Shown piece after piece: positions 1 through 5,657 of a DNA stretch of 5,657 nt. The stretch is from Bog-756 sp049521915 (GTDB lineage Bacteria; Actinomycetota; Acidimicrobiia; Acidimicrobiales; RAAP-2). The notes beneath the pieces were generated by a model that worked only from the letters and a program-made list of their open reading frames with translations, did no database searches and had not been told where the DNA came from. Position numbers and translations under genes: made by a program. The DNA lies in contig JBEKOI010000266.1 of NCBI GenBank assembly GCA_049521915.1, positions 1 to 5,657 on the forward strand. The letters are read 5' to 3'. Every line of letters begins with the position of its first letter. Within the stretch, counting starts at the first letter, position 1.

Positions 1-936
1 GTCGGTGGTCGGGGGTATCTCTGGTGCGCTGCCGTAGGAGCTGTTCGTCGTGTCGTAGAGGGCCACGTCGGAGCTGGCGTCGGCGCAGTTGCTGTCGCTC
101 CCGCCCATGCCGTGGGTTGCATCGACGAAGAGGCAATTCGGGTCCGCCGTGGTCACCGCCGAGGGAGATGTCGAGGTGCCGAACGAGGGGGAGTCAGTCG
201 TCTGTCCGCTTCCGCTCACAAACACGGAGTCGTTGGTGAAGACCGGCCCGAAGAGGTAGTCCCCGGGCCCGAAGTAGACCGGACTGCAGTCGATGTTCTT
301 GTTGTTGATGTTGTAGCCGAGGTCGTAGTTGTAGTTGCACGTCGTGTAGCTGCCGGTCGAGCTGTATGACTCGTAATTCGTCCACCACACGTTCTGAAGG
401 AAGCCGTTCTTGGGTGTCACTGTGATCGTATTCTGGTCGAACAGGTAACCGTTCGGCGCTGACGCGTCGCGGGCTGCGCCGACGATCTGGACAGACAAGC
501 TGATCAAGGTATGGCTGGTCGGATCGAAGTCCGGGACCGGGTTGCCAAATGCGTAGTACTCCGTGTCCCCGTCGATAGTCGAGTTCTGGACGAGGTTCCA
601 TTCACCGTAGTTGAGTCCCGCGCAGATTCCTTCAGTGTTGGTGTTGGTGCTGCACTGGGCCAGGCTGGAGTTCGAGTTGATAGCCGTCAAATAGGCGTTC
701 TGCCCCGCCTCGAGGGCGCGGTTGGCGTAGAGCTGCACCGCCTTGGTCTGCTGGAGGGGAAGCGACGAAATAACGGTCTGAACGAGAGCGACGCTGACGA
801 TGGAGACAATGAGGGTGATGGCCAGAACGGCAACGATTGCGGTCTGACCAAGGTCCGAGGCACCGGTGTGTCGGTACCTGACCGTGGCAGCCCACCGACC
901 GAGGCGGTTGCGCGGGTGCAGAATGGGATCGGACAT
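1..936 (-). CDS. PilX-like minor pilin, 3' end outside window
   Basis: This frame is open from an ATG at 936 to the window edge, giving 312 codons without a stop, so the C-terminus is missing. Residues 1-29 are a basic leader (DPILHPRNRLGRW...). Residues 30-55 (GQTAIVAVLAITLIVSIVS...) form one hydrophobic helix like the N-terminus of PilX-type pilus assembly proteins. The canonical prepilin Glu at +5 after Gly30 is absent (Val35), which is common in loosely related PilX proteins. The rest should be extracytoplasmic: FLQNVWWTNYE at 179-189 and GPVFTND at 230-236 resemble blocks I know from actinobacterial PilX/DUF4900-like proteins, where the second may begin a beta-helical or strand-rich part. 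It has Cys at 95, 105, 200, 217, 268 and 284. The gene follows the PilW-like gene by 5 bases, so it is the third gene of the operon. Likely role: minor subunit in the pilus-priming complex. Family assignment is fairly sure; the exact role is inferred. Confidence 0.87.
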   Translation of the reverse strand, partial: MSDPILHPRNRLGRWAATVRYRHTGASDLGQTAIVAVLAITLIVSIVSVALVQTVISSLPLQQTKAVQLYANRALEAGQNAYLTAINSNSSLAQCSTNTNTEGICAGLNYGEWNLVQNSTIDGDTEYYAFGNPVPDFDPTSHTLISLSVQIVGAARDASAPNGYLFDQNTITVTPKNGFLQNVWWTNYESYSSTGSYTTCNYNYDLGYNINNKNIDCSPVYFGPGDYLFGPVFTNDSVFVSGSGQTTDSPSFGTSTSPSAVTTADPNCLFVDATHGMGGSDSNCADASSDVALYDTTNSSYGSAPEIPPTTD

Positions 937-941
937 GATGG

Positions 942-948
942 TCACCCC
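942..948 (-). promoter_or_regulatory. Ribosome binding site of the PilX-like gene
   Basis: GGGGTGA (read on the minus strand from 948 to 942) is a fair Shine-Dalgarno match 5 bases before the ATG at 936. It overlaps the TGA stop of the preceding PilW-like gene, so the terminating ribosome sits on the site that starts the next gene. This supports the start at 936 and translational coupling. Confidence 0.6.
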
Positions 949-2048
949 GTGGTGCTGGAGTATTGGTAGGGATAGTTGTAAGAGGTGTTGACCTCGCCCA
1001 CGCTGAGGGAGTACCGGTAGACGATCGTCTGATTGTTGATGGTCTGCGACCCGGCCCCTTTGGCGGCTATCTGTAGGTCGACGCCGACGCTCTGGATCGC
1101 ATCGGCCGGACATGAGAGTGCGATCGTCGGATAACTGGTCGAGGGCAAGGCGCAGGTCGTCAGGTCCTGGGACGTGGCTACGCCCGTGACGGGCGGGTTA
1201 AGGGCCGCCAGGTCACTGATCTCGTAACTCGGAATGCTGAAAGGCTGATTGGATGCGGCGTTTGCGATGCCGGTAGAAGGAAGGGCTATCGATGCGTCGG
1301 TGATCGGATCGAAGACGCTATACGTGAAGATGGAATCGGCGCTGTTCGAAGGGCTGTTGACGACATCGAGCGCATTGGTGACAAGGATGTAGCTGGCCCC
1401 GTACTGGCACGGCTGTCCCGCTTCGCCAACCGGTTGGCCAGCGACGGGGCATGTCGGCGTGCCCGCGTTGGCCCCCGTGTTGAGCAGGGGGAGGTACTCC
1501 CTGACCTGGAAGCTGCAAGGGCTCGATACCGTGCACTCGCTCGCCGTCGGCGGATTGCCGCTCGAGTCGAGCTCCGCGGCGACGATCTTGGCCGGTCCTG
1601 CAGTGGTGCCGGCCGAGGTTATGTTGTTGTAGGCGGTCCCGATATTGGAATAGAAGGTGAGTGAGTAGTTACCTATTGACGCAAAGGCGGGTGTCGGTGG
1701 TCCGGCAGGCACGGCTGAGGGGTAGCCCGGTTGACCGTAGGCGTAGGGGGTTTGCGGGAACGCATATGGCGCTGGCTCGATTTCGGCGCGCAGGAGCGAT
1801 TGGATCGGCGCCAGTGCAGGGAGGGCTTGGTCGTATTCGTCGTACTGACTGCTGATGTTGTTGCTGATGGTCCCGAAGGCGCTCATGGAGATCATGACAA
1901 CGGTGAGGAGCACGACCAGCAGGGTGGAGGCGATCAACAGCTCCGTGAGCGTGAAGCCTTCGTCGTTGCGACAGCGGTCGGTGGCGCGTCTCGCGCACCG
2001 CTCGGCTGTCCAGCGATGACGCCACCATGAAGAGAAGGTGTGTGTCAT
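942..2048 (-). CDS. PilW-like type IV prepilin (368 residues)
   Basis: This is a minor pilin or pseudopilin with a textbook class III signal. A 31-residue Arg/Trp-rich leader (SSWWRHRW near its start, two Cys at 18 and 26) ends in DEG, followed by FTLTELLIASTLLVVLLTVVM. Gly31 is the expected prepilin peptidase site, Phe32 the methylated residue, and Glu36 the +5 Glu needed for assembly. The hydrophobic helix covers about 32-58. The periplasmic or external part (60-368) is Ser/Thr/Pro/Ala-rich with three likely disulfide pairs: C172/C178, C200/C214 and C299/C313. Two parts look like the conserved strands of actinobacterial PilW-like proteins: NYSLTFYSNIG near 127-137 and, near the C-terminus, IQSVGVDLQIA (318-328) and TIVYRYSLS (341-349). 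The ATG at 2048 overlaps the stop of the giant prepilin gene (ATGA), so start choice is well supported. Probable role: minor pilin working with its two neighbours. Whether it is truly orthologous to PilW is uncertain. Confidence 0.92.
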   Translation of the reverse strand: MTHTFSSWWRHRWTAERCARRATDRCRNDEGFTLTELLIASTLLVVLLTVVMISMSAFGTISNNISSQYDEYDQALPALAPIQSLLRAEIEPAPYAFPQTPYAYGQPGYPSAVPAGPPTPAFASIGNYSLTFYSNIGTAYNNITSAGTTAGPAKIVAAELDSSGNPPTASECTVSSPCSFQVREYLPLLNTGANAGTPTCPVAGQPVGEAGQPCQYGASYILVTNALDVVNSPSNSADSIFTYSVFDPITDASIALPSTGIANAASNQPFSIPSYEISDLAALNPPVTGVATSQDLTTCALPSTSYPTIALSCPADAIQSVGVDLQIAAKGAGSQTINNQTIVYRYSLSVGEVNTSYNYPYQYSSTTG

Positions 2049-4840
2049 CCCGGAACCGGCGCCGGGCTGGGCAGATAGGTGGTGACGGCGACGCTGGTGG
2101 TCTTTTGTGTCGAGGTCACCGTGGTGTTCGTCGTGACCGTCACCGAGCTGGGGCCCACCTGAATCGAGACGGTGACGGTGCTGCCGGTGGGGTTAACGGG
2201 GATGGCGGTGGTACCTGCCGTTCCGGTGAGCGTGTAGATGCCATAGGGCACCGAGGTTCGGGTGATGCCGGCGGCATCAGTGGGTGGCAGCGTGTAGCTG
2301 TCTGCCGCGCAGCTGGTGGTCGCGGCCGTGAGGGTAAGGGTTGCCCCACCGATCGCCGCGCCACTTGAGTTGACGACCTGCAACGGAAGCAGCCCTAGCG
2401 GGATGGTGGCGTCGGCTACACCTCCCGGTGGGGCCGACAGGGATGTTTGGGAGCCGGTGTACCCCGCCTCTGCCCCGCAGTCGCCGGCTGCGATCGAGTA
2501 TCCGTTGGCGTAGGGGTAGAAATTGCCGGGCAAGGCGACAGCGTTCGAAGTCCCGCCGGCGGCGACAGAGGTCGTCCAGTTCGACTGGGACTCCGGGGTC
2601 GTCTGGAGAGGAATGCCGGTGACCGTCGCCCCGGGCAGCGCTGATGGCGTCGCCGTCGTCCAGGTTCCGCTGGGGCCGTTGGCCGAGGTGATGATGATGG
2701 GGCCACCGGAGGTCACCCCGGCCGCGGCGCAGGTCGAGTTGCTCGAGCTGGGTGGACTCTCGCAGGCGACTCCGGTGAAGTACTGCACGCCGGAATTTGA
2801 CGGGGTGGACAGCGTGTTCCACACCCAGCCCCCGTTCTGGACGAGCGTTCCTTGGATGAGTGCGCCCGTGGTGCTGTTGGCCACCGCAGCTATGTCGCAG
2901 CTGGCGGTGTCCTGACTTGGTGGGTCTCCGCAGGCCACCGCGGTGAGCACATTGACGGAGGGAATGGTGGTGGACTGCTGCCACTGATCGGATGAACCGG
3001 AGCCGGCCAGGCTGCCCGTCCAGACGGCCGCGGTGGGCGTTGTGCCCGGCATGGTTCCGATGGCCACACATTCGATCGAGGTGCAGGAAATACCGGTGAG
3101 CGAGCCCGTTCCCGTCGGGAAGGTCTCATCGATCCAGGTGCTGGCCTGGCCAGCCAGCGACGAGAGGGGATCGGTGGTGAAAATCGTGGGATCGGAGGCG
3201 CTGGTCGAATCGCCCGTGCCGATGGCCAAACACTGCGTGGAATCTGGGCACGTGATCTCTCCCACCGACTTCAGAGTGCTGGGCAGGCCGTCGGCAGTGA
3301 ACGTCGGTGTCCATGCCGAATTGGTGGCCAGGGCCCCCGGGTCGCCGTCAAGACGGATGATGACGGGTGCCGAGGGTGCAGTCCCGATGACGGCGGACCC
3401 ACTGACTTCACAGGTGGTCGAAGTCGGGCAGGCGATCGACGACAGGCTGTTGAAGGTTGTCGATGCCGGCGTCAGCCGAACCCACTTGTCTGCTCCTGGT
3501 GCCCCGGCCAGCAATTCCGGCGTCCCACTCGTACCGGTGCCGAGGGCGTAGCAGCCGACGGCGGAGGGACAAACGACCTGGGTGACATCGGCGACACCCG
3601 ACGGCAGCACATCTGTCGACGTGGTCTGAAGAGTTGATGTTGTGGTGACGATGACTCCCGTGTCGGTCCCACTGGTGGTTTGGTAGCCGACCCCGACGCA
3701 GGTCGGCGAGCTGGCCGAGGTGCATGCCACTTGGTTGAGGTGGGTCGCGTTCGACAGGTTGACCGCCGACCAGGGCGACGAGTTGCCACCCCATGCCGCC
3801 GAGGCACCCGATGTTCCGTCGCCGGTAACCAGGCAGGTGAGAGAACTCGTGCCCGGGCACTCGACGCTACCGTCGACGGCCGACCCTCCCCCGTAGGTGA
3901 TCGCCGTGGTGATGCCCTCGTCAAAGGCGTTGCTGGTACCACTCAGTTGGACGGTCTGTTCGGCGGCGATGTTCAGGGTGACGGCAGCCGTATCCGTTTG
4001 GCTCCCAGCTTCGGTGACGAACGGCGGAGAACCGGGGTAGACGAAGCCGCTGGGTTGCCCTGTTGATGGCTGCTCCAGGGTGACGGTATACGGTCCGGGC
4101 GGCAGCTGGGCGAACAGGCAGCCGTTCTCATCGGGGTTGAGGGTGTACGACGCGTTGGTGGCGGTATCGACAATGTTGACGGGGATGGCTGCCAGGCGGA
4201 GCGGCGCTGTGTTGTTGGTATACGGAAACGCGCCGGCCTGACCACTGTTTGTCAGCAACAGGCTCAGGAACCCATCCGTCTGGATTCCCGGTATCGGGTA
4301 GGGAATGTTCGTCGTGTCCGTCAAAGCGCCACCCGGCCAAGTAACTTGCACATGTAGCTGGATGACGCCCGGATGAGCGGGACTCGGTGGCTCACCATCC
4401 GAGCACAGGTCGGAGGACGATCCGGTCGCGTCGCTATCGGATTGCCACGTGTATTCGGATTGAACGGTGAAGGTGGTTCCCGGTAGCGTCGATGTAGGTG
4501 TCTGCGCGCCCTGCGGCGCGGCTGGGGTCGTCCAGCCGCTGGTCAGCGCGCCAGCGGTTTGCGGGGGCGAGGAGTTGGAGAGGATTTCCATCCAGGAGTC
4601 AGCCAACTGCAGGGCCGCTTCTTTTTGCCGAGCCTGGCTGGCGGCGGCGACCGTCGAGTCGAGCAGATACCCGATCGGGACCATGGTGACCATCAGGATG
4701 GTGAAGGCCACGATGACCTCGAGCAGCGTGATCCCTTCGTCGGTCTCGCGCCCCCGGGCTCGGTCACTGGCGCGGGCGCGCGCCGTCGCCGGATTCAGTG
4801 ACCATCGACGTGACCTCTTCGAGTTCTTCGCGCTCTTCAT
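2045..4840 (-). CDS. Giant type IV prepilin with inserted Cys/Trp repeat (propeller-like) domain
   Basis: The 931-residue protein is far longer than usual minor pilins (about 150-400). A basic leader of 36 residues ends in TDEG, then ITLLEVIVAFTILMVTMVPIG: cleavage after Gly36, +5 Glu at 41, membrane/assembly helix about 37-60. Residues 60-185 look like an ordinary pilin body. Residues about 212-265 (VNIVDTATNASYTLNPDENG, then C241 and LPPGPYTVTL) resemble a Cna-B/CarboxypepD-type beta-sandwich. Residues about 325-760 hold eight repeats with a Cys pair and usually a Trp. Then NFYPYANGYSIAAGDC (773-788) and a second sandwich-like part (812-895, ending PYGIYTLT) match the C-terminal half seen in related actinobacterial prepilins. 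A Thr/Val-rich tail (897-931) ends it. It is first in the operon and its stop overlaps the next start by 4 bases. Likely a surface-exposed, possibly filament-tip minor pilin; ligand unknown. Prepilin identity is sure, propeller fold is likely, function is inferred. Confidence 0.93.
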   Translation of the reverse strand: MKSAKNSKRSRRWSLNPATARARASDRARGRETDEGITLLEVIVAFTILMVTMVPIGYLLDSTVAAASQARQKEAALQLADSWMEILSNSSPPQTAGALTSGWTTPAAPQGAQTPTSTLPGTTFTVQSEYTWQSDSDATGSSSDLCSDGEPPSPAHPGVIQLHVQVTWPGGALTDTTNIPYPIPGIQTDGFLSLLLTNSGQAGAFPYTNNTAPLRLAAIPVNIVDTATNASYTLNPDENGCLFAQLPPGPYTVTLEQPSTGQPSGFVYPGSPPFVTEAGSQTDTAAVTLNIAAEQTVQLSGTSNAFDEGITTAITYGGGSAVDGSVECPGTSSLTCLVTGDGTSGASAAWGGNSSPWSAVNLSNATHLNQVACTSASSPTCVGVGYQTTSGTDTGVIVTTTSTLQTTSTDVLPSGVADVTQVVCPSAVGCYALGTGTSGTPELLAGAPGADKWVRLTPASTTFNSLSSIACPTSTTCEVSGSAVIGTAPSAPVIIRLDGDPGALATNSAWTPTFTADGLPSTLKSVGEITCPDSTQCLAIGTGDSTSASDPTIFTTDPLSSLAGQASTWIDETFPTGTGSLTGISCTSIECVAIGTMPGTTPTAAVWTGSLAGSGSSDQWQQSTTIPSVNVLTAVACGDPPSQDTASCDIAAVANSTTGALIQGTLVQNGGWVWNTLSTPSNSGVQYFTGVACESPPSSSNSTCAAAGVTSGGPIIITSANGPSGTWTTATPSALPGATVTGIPLQTTPESQSNWTTSVAAGGTSNAVALPGNFYPYANGYSIAAGDCGAEAGYTGSQTSLSAPPGGVADATIPLGLLPLQVVNSSGAAIGGATLTLTAATTSCAADSYTLPPTDAAGITRTSVPYGIYTLTGTAGTTAIPVNPTGSTVTVSIQVGPSSVTVTTNTTVTSTQKTTSVAVTTYLPSPAPVPG
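2049..2066 (-). other. GC hairpin just before the PilW-like start
   Basis: CCCGG (2049-2053) and CCGGG (2062-2066) are perfect complements around an 8-base loop. They lie in the last codons of the giant prepilin gene and directly abut the ATG of the PilW-like gene. No good Shine-Dalgarno sequence is seen there. In mRNA the hairpin would hide the second start until ribosomes translating the first gene open it. The complementarity is visible; the coupling role is inferred, and such short GC stems also occur by chance in GC-rich DNA. Confidence 0.35.
2561..3868 (-). repeat. Eight degenerate Cys-pair/Trp protein repeats (propeller-like)
   Basis: Within the giant prepilin, eight units of about 45-60 residues each carry the pattern [VI]-x-C-x(4-10)-C-x-[AVI]-x-[GA]. 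The Cys pairs are at residues 328/336, 373/381, 424/430, 471/477, 531/537, 586/591, 637/648 and 693/704. Clear examples are VVCPSAVGCYALGTG, ITCPDSTQCLAIGTG and ISCTSIECVAIGT. A Trp near the end of most units (W357, W453, W510, W569, W620, W672/W674, W727) precedes the next Cys pair by 10-25 residues; the second unit lacks it. Repeats of this CPSxxxCxAVG...W kind occur in secreted actinobacterial proteins and look like four-stranded propeller blades. The count and spacing are seen directly; the fold is inferred. Confidence 0.8.
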
Positions 4841-4842
4841 TG

Positions 4843-4846
4843 CCCT
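4843..4846 (-). promoter_or_regulatory. Weak, very close ribosome binding site of the giant prepilin
   Basis: AGGG ends only 2 bases before the ATG at 4840, closer than the usual 5-9. No other in-frame ATG, GTG or TTG lies between the upstream in-frame stop (TAG, 4867-4865) and the prepilin motif in a better position, so 4840 remains the best start. Initiation may be weak or from a short or leaderless mRNA: a TACTCT (4859-4854) resembles a -10 box, but no matching -35 is visible. Confidence 0.3.
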
Positions 4847-4921
4847 GTAAGGCAGAGTACGCAGCTACAGCGTTCGCTTTGTAGGCGTAATTCCACCTGC
4901 ACCAGGCATGATCGACCGGTT

Positions 4922-4959
4922 CGGACCCGAGCTTGAGCCTGGGCCGCAGGCCTGGTCCG
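4922..4959. repeat. Nested inverted repeat (possible RNA stem-loop)
   Basis: The outer arms CGGACC (4922-4927) and GGTCCG (4954-4959) are perfect 6-base complements. Inside them GCCTG (4937-4941) and CAGGC (4947-4951) form a second 5-base stem with a 5-base loop. Read on the minus strand this would be a two-level stem with a 9-base internal bulge on one side. There is no following T-run, so it is not a typical intrinsic terminator. It could be a 5' leader structure of the pilin mRNA, a processing site or a protein-binding palindrome. The base pairing is seen; any function is guesswork. Confidence 0.45.
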
Positions 4960-5038
4960 GCACGGTGGCGGGGGGCGACGCCCGGTCCCGAGGCGGTCGG
5001 CCTCATTGTGAGCCCGTTACCGGGTTGGGCGGGCGCCG

Positions 5039-5657
5039 TCAGTACGACTTGGGCAGTCCCAACGAGTGCTGGGCCACGAAGTTGAGGATCATTTCGCGGC
5101 TGACCGGAGCGATTCGGAGCAGTCGGGCCATGCCCCACATGTCGGCCAGACCGTACTCACTCGACATGCCGTTGCCCCCGTGGGTCTGGATGGCCTGGTC
5201 CAGCGCCGCCAGTGCGGCGTCGGCGGCGGAGAATTTGGCCATGTTGGCCGCCTCTCCCGCGGCCGGCGTGTCGCCGGCGACGTCGCACAGCCAGGCCGCC
5301 TTGTCCGTCATCAGCCGGGCCAACTCGACGTCGATCTTGGCCTTGGCCAACGGATGGGAGATCCCCTGGTGCCGTCCGATCGGCGTGCCCCACACCTCGC
5401 GCTCCTTGGCGTATGCCGCGGCCTTGTCGAGAGCGTAACGACCGATGCCGTTGGCGGTGGCCGCCGACAGGATGCGCTCCGGGTTGAGGCCGATGAACAC
5501 CTGGCGCAGTCCCTCGCCTTCGGCGCCGATCAACCGGTCCGCCTCGACTTGGACGTTGTCGAAGAACAGCGTGTACTGCTTCTCGGGTGCGGTGATCTCG
5601 ACCGGGAGCACCTGCTTGTCGAGCCCATGGGTGTCGGTGTCCACGACGAACAGGGAC
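5039..5657 (-). CDS. Acyl-CoA dehydrogenase, C-terminal part
   Basis: An FAD-dependent enzyme that introduces the alpha-beta double bond into an acyl-CoA, passing electrons to electron-transfer flavoprotein; cytosolic. The window holds the last 205 or so residues; the 5' end lies outside. From the first visible residues (SLFVVDTDTHGLD) the order is: end of the middle beta-domain (YTLFFDNVQVEADRLIG), then the C-terminal helical domain with LNPERIL, KEREVWGTPIGRHQGISHPLAKAKID (R and Q of the FAD-contacting region) and QTHGGNG, ending LGLPKSY. The catalytic Glu of medium-chain enzymes (EGT motif) is replaced here by RIAPVSRE; the Glu in NPERI (codon 5479-5477) sits where isovaleryl- and long-chain-type enzymes carry their base. 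The APVSREM...LGLPxSY ending is familiar from actinobacterial FadE proteins. A GTG at 5644 is internal, not the start. Substrate cannot be told. No visible link to the pilin genes. Confidence 0.94.
   Translation of the reverse strand, partial: SLFVVDTDTHGLDKQVLPVEITAPEKQYTLFFDNVQVEADRLIGAEGEGLRQVFIGLNPERILSAATANGIGRYALDKAAAYAKEREVWGTPIGRHQGISHPLAKAKIDVELARLMTDKAAWLCDVAGDTPAAGEAANMAKFSAADAALAALDQAIQTHGGNGMSSEYGLADMWGMARLLRIAPVSREMILNFVAQHSLGLPKSY

Larger units (their letters stand above)
4841..5038. other. Intergenic region between acyl-CoA dehydrogenase and pilin operon
   Basis: These 198 bases contain no supportable gene. They must hold the end of the dehydrogenase transcript and, if the pilin genes are transcribed separately, the operon promoter. 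I see no convincing -35/-10 pair and no hairpin followed by a run of T on the minus strand. What does stand out is a nested inverted repeat (4922-4959) and a small CCCG-TTAC-CGGG stem (5013-5024) 15 bases past the dehydrogenase stop. Confidence 0.6.

Noticed and set aside
194..601. Minus-strand open frame of 135 codons (and a similar one at 632-895)
   Set aside because: They lie in another frame of the PilX-like gene and read as Arg/Gln/Leu-rich shadow protein; the true frame is open throughout 936-1.
511..969. Plus-strand open frame of 152 codons
   Set aside because: It is antisense to the PilX-like gene, which has a proper start, hydrophobic helix and family blocks; the antisense protein has none.
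3033..3551. Plus-strand open frame of 172 codons inside the giant prepilin
   Set aside because: It is antisense to a clear coding region with repeat structure; long antisense frames are expected at this GC content and it shows no recognisable domain.
4880..4910. GGAATT at 4894-4889 as an ECF-sigma type -35 box
   Set aside because: The matching -10 (CGTT-like) at proper spacing is only a weak CGCT, so the pair is not better than chance.
5011..5026. CCCG-TTAC-CGGG stem as terminator of the dehydrogenase gene
   Set aside because: The stem is only 4 firm base pairs and no T-run follows on the minus strand.
4764..5138. Minus-strand open frame of 124 codons spanning the intergenic region
   Set aside because: It overlaps the end of the dehydrogenase and the start of the giant prepilin in another frame, shows no family features and has a composition typical of GC-rich shadow frames.
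1..5657. Search for tRNA, rRNA, CRISPR array, insertion sequence ends or transposase
   Set aside because: No direct repeats with spacers, no cloverleaf-like sequence and no transposase-like protein were seen on either strand.

Overview
The window comes from a high-GC bacterium, and I infer an actinomycete-type organism, quite possibly Acidimicrobiia. The inference rests on GC-rich codon use, long Arg-rich leaders before type IV prepilin cleavage sites, a PilX-like protein with the actinobacterial-style 'FLQNVWWTNYE' and 'GPVFTND' blocks, and repeats of the 'CPSxxxCxAxG' type. The taxonomic placement is an inference from style, not a match.

All four real genes lie on the minus strand. Reading in the direction of transcription, the window opens (5657 to 5039) with the C-terminal part of an acyl-CoA dehydrogenase whose start lies beyond the window. 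A 198-base intergenic stretch follows (5038 to 4841), holding a nested inverted repeat and no gene. Then comes a tight three-gene operon of type IV pilin-like proteins. The first is a 931-residue prepilin (4840-2045). The second is a 368-residue PilW-like prepilin (2048-942) whose start overlaps the stop of the first by 4 bases. The third is a PilX-like protein (936 to beyond base 1) starting 5 bases after the second stop and running off the window edge, so it is incomplete here.

The three pilin-like proteins probably form the minor-pilin complex that primes and caps a type IV pilus or related filament. They would be inserted in the membrane by their N-terminal helix, processed (at least the first two) by prepilin peptidase, and assembled together. 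The most notable object is the first one: a pilin scaffold into which about 430 residues carrying eight cysteine-pair/tryptophan repeats, with beta-propeller character, appear to be inserted. By analogy with minor pilins carrying large inserted or attached domains (ComZ of Thermus, the propeller-bearing PilY1), it could be a filament-tip adhesin or ligand-binding module. That function is inferred, not shown. The acyl-CoA dehydrogenase looks like an unrelated neighbour.
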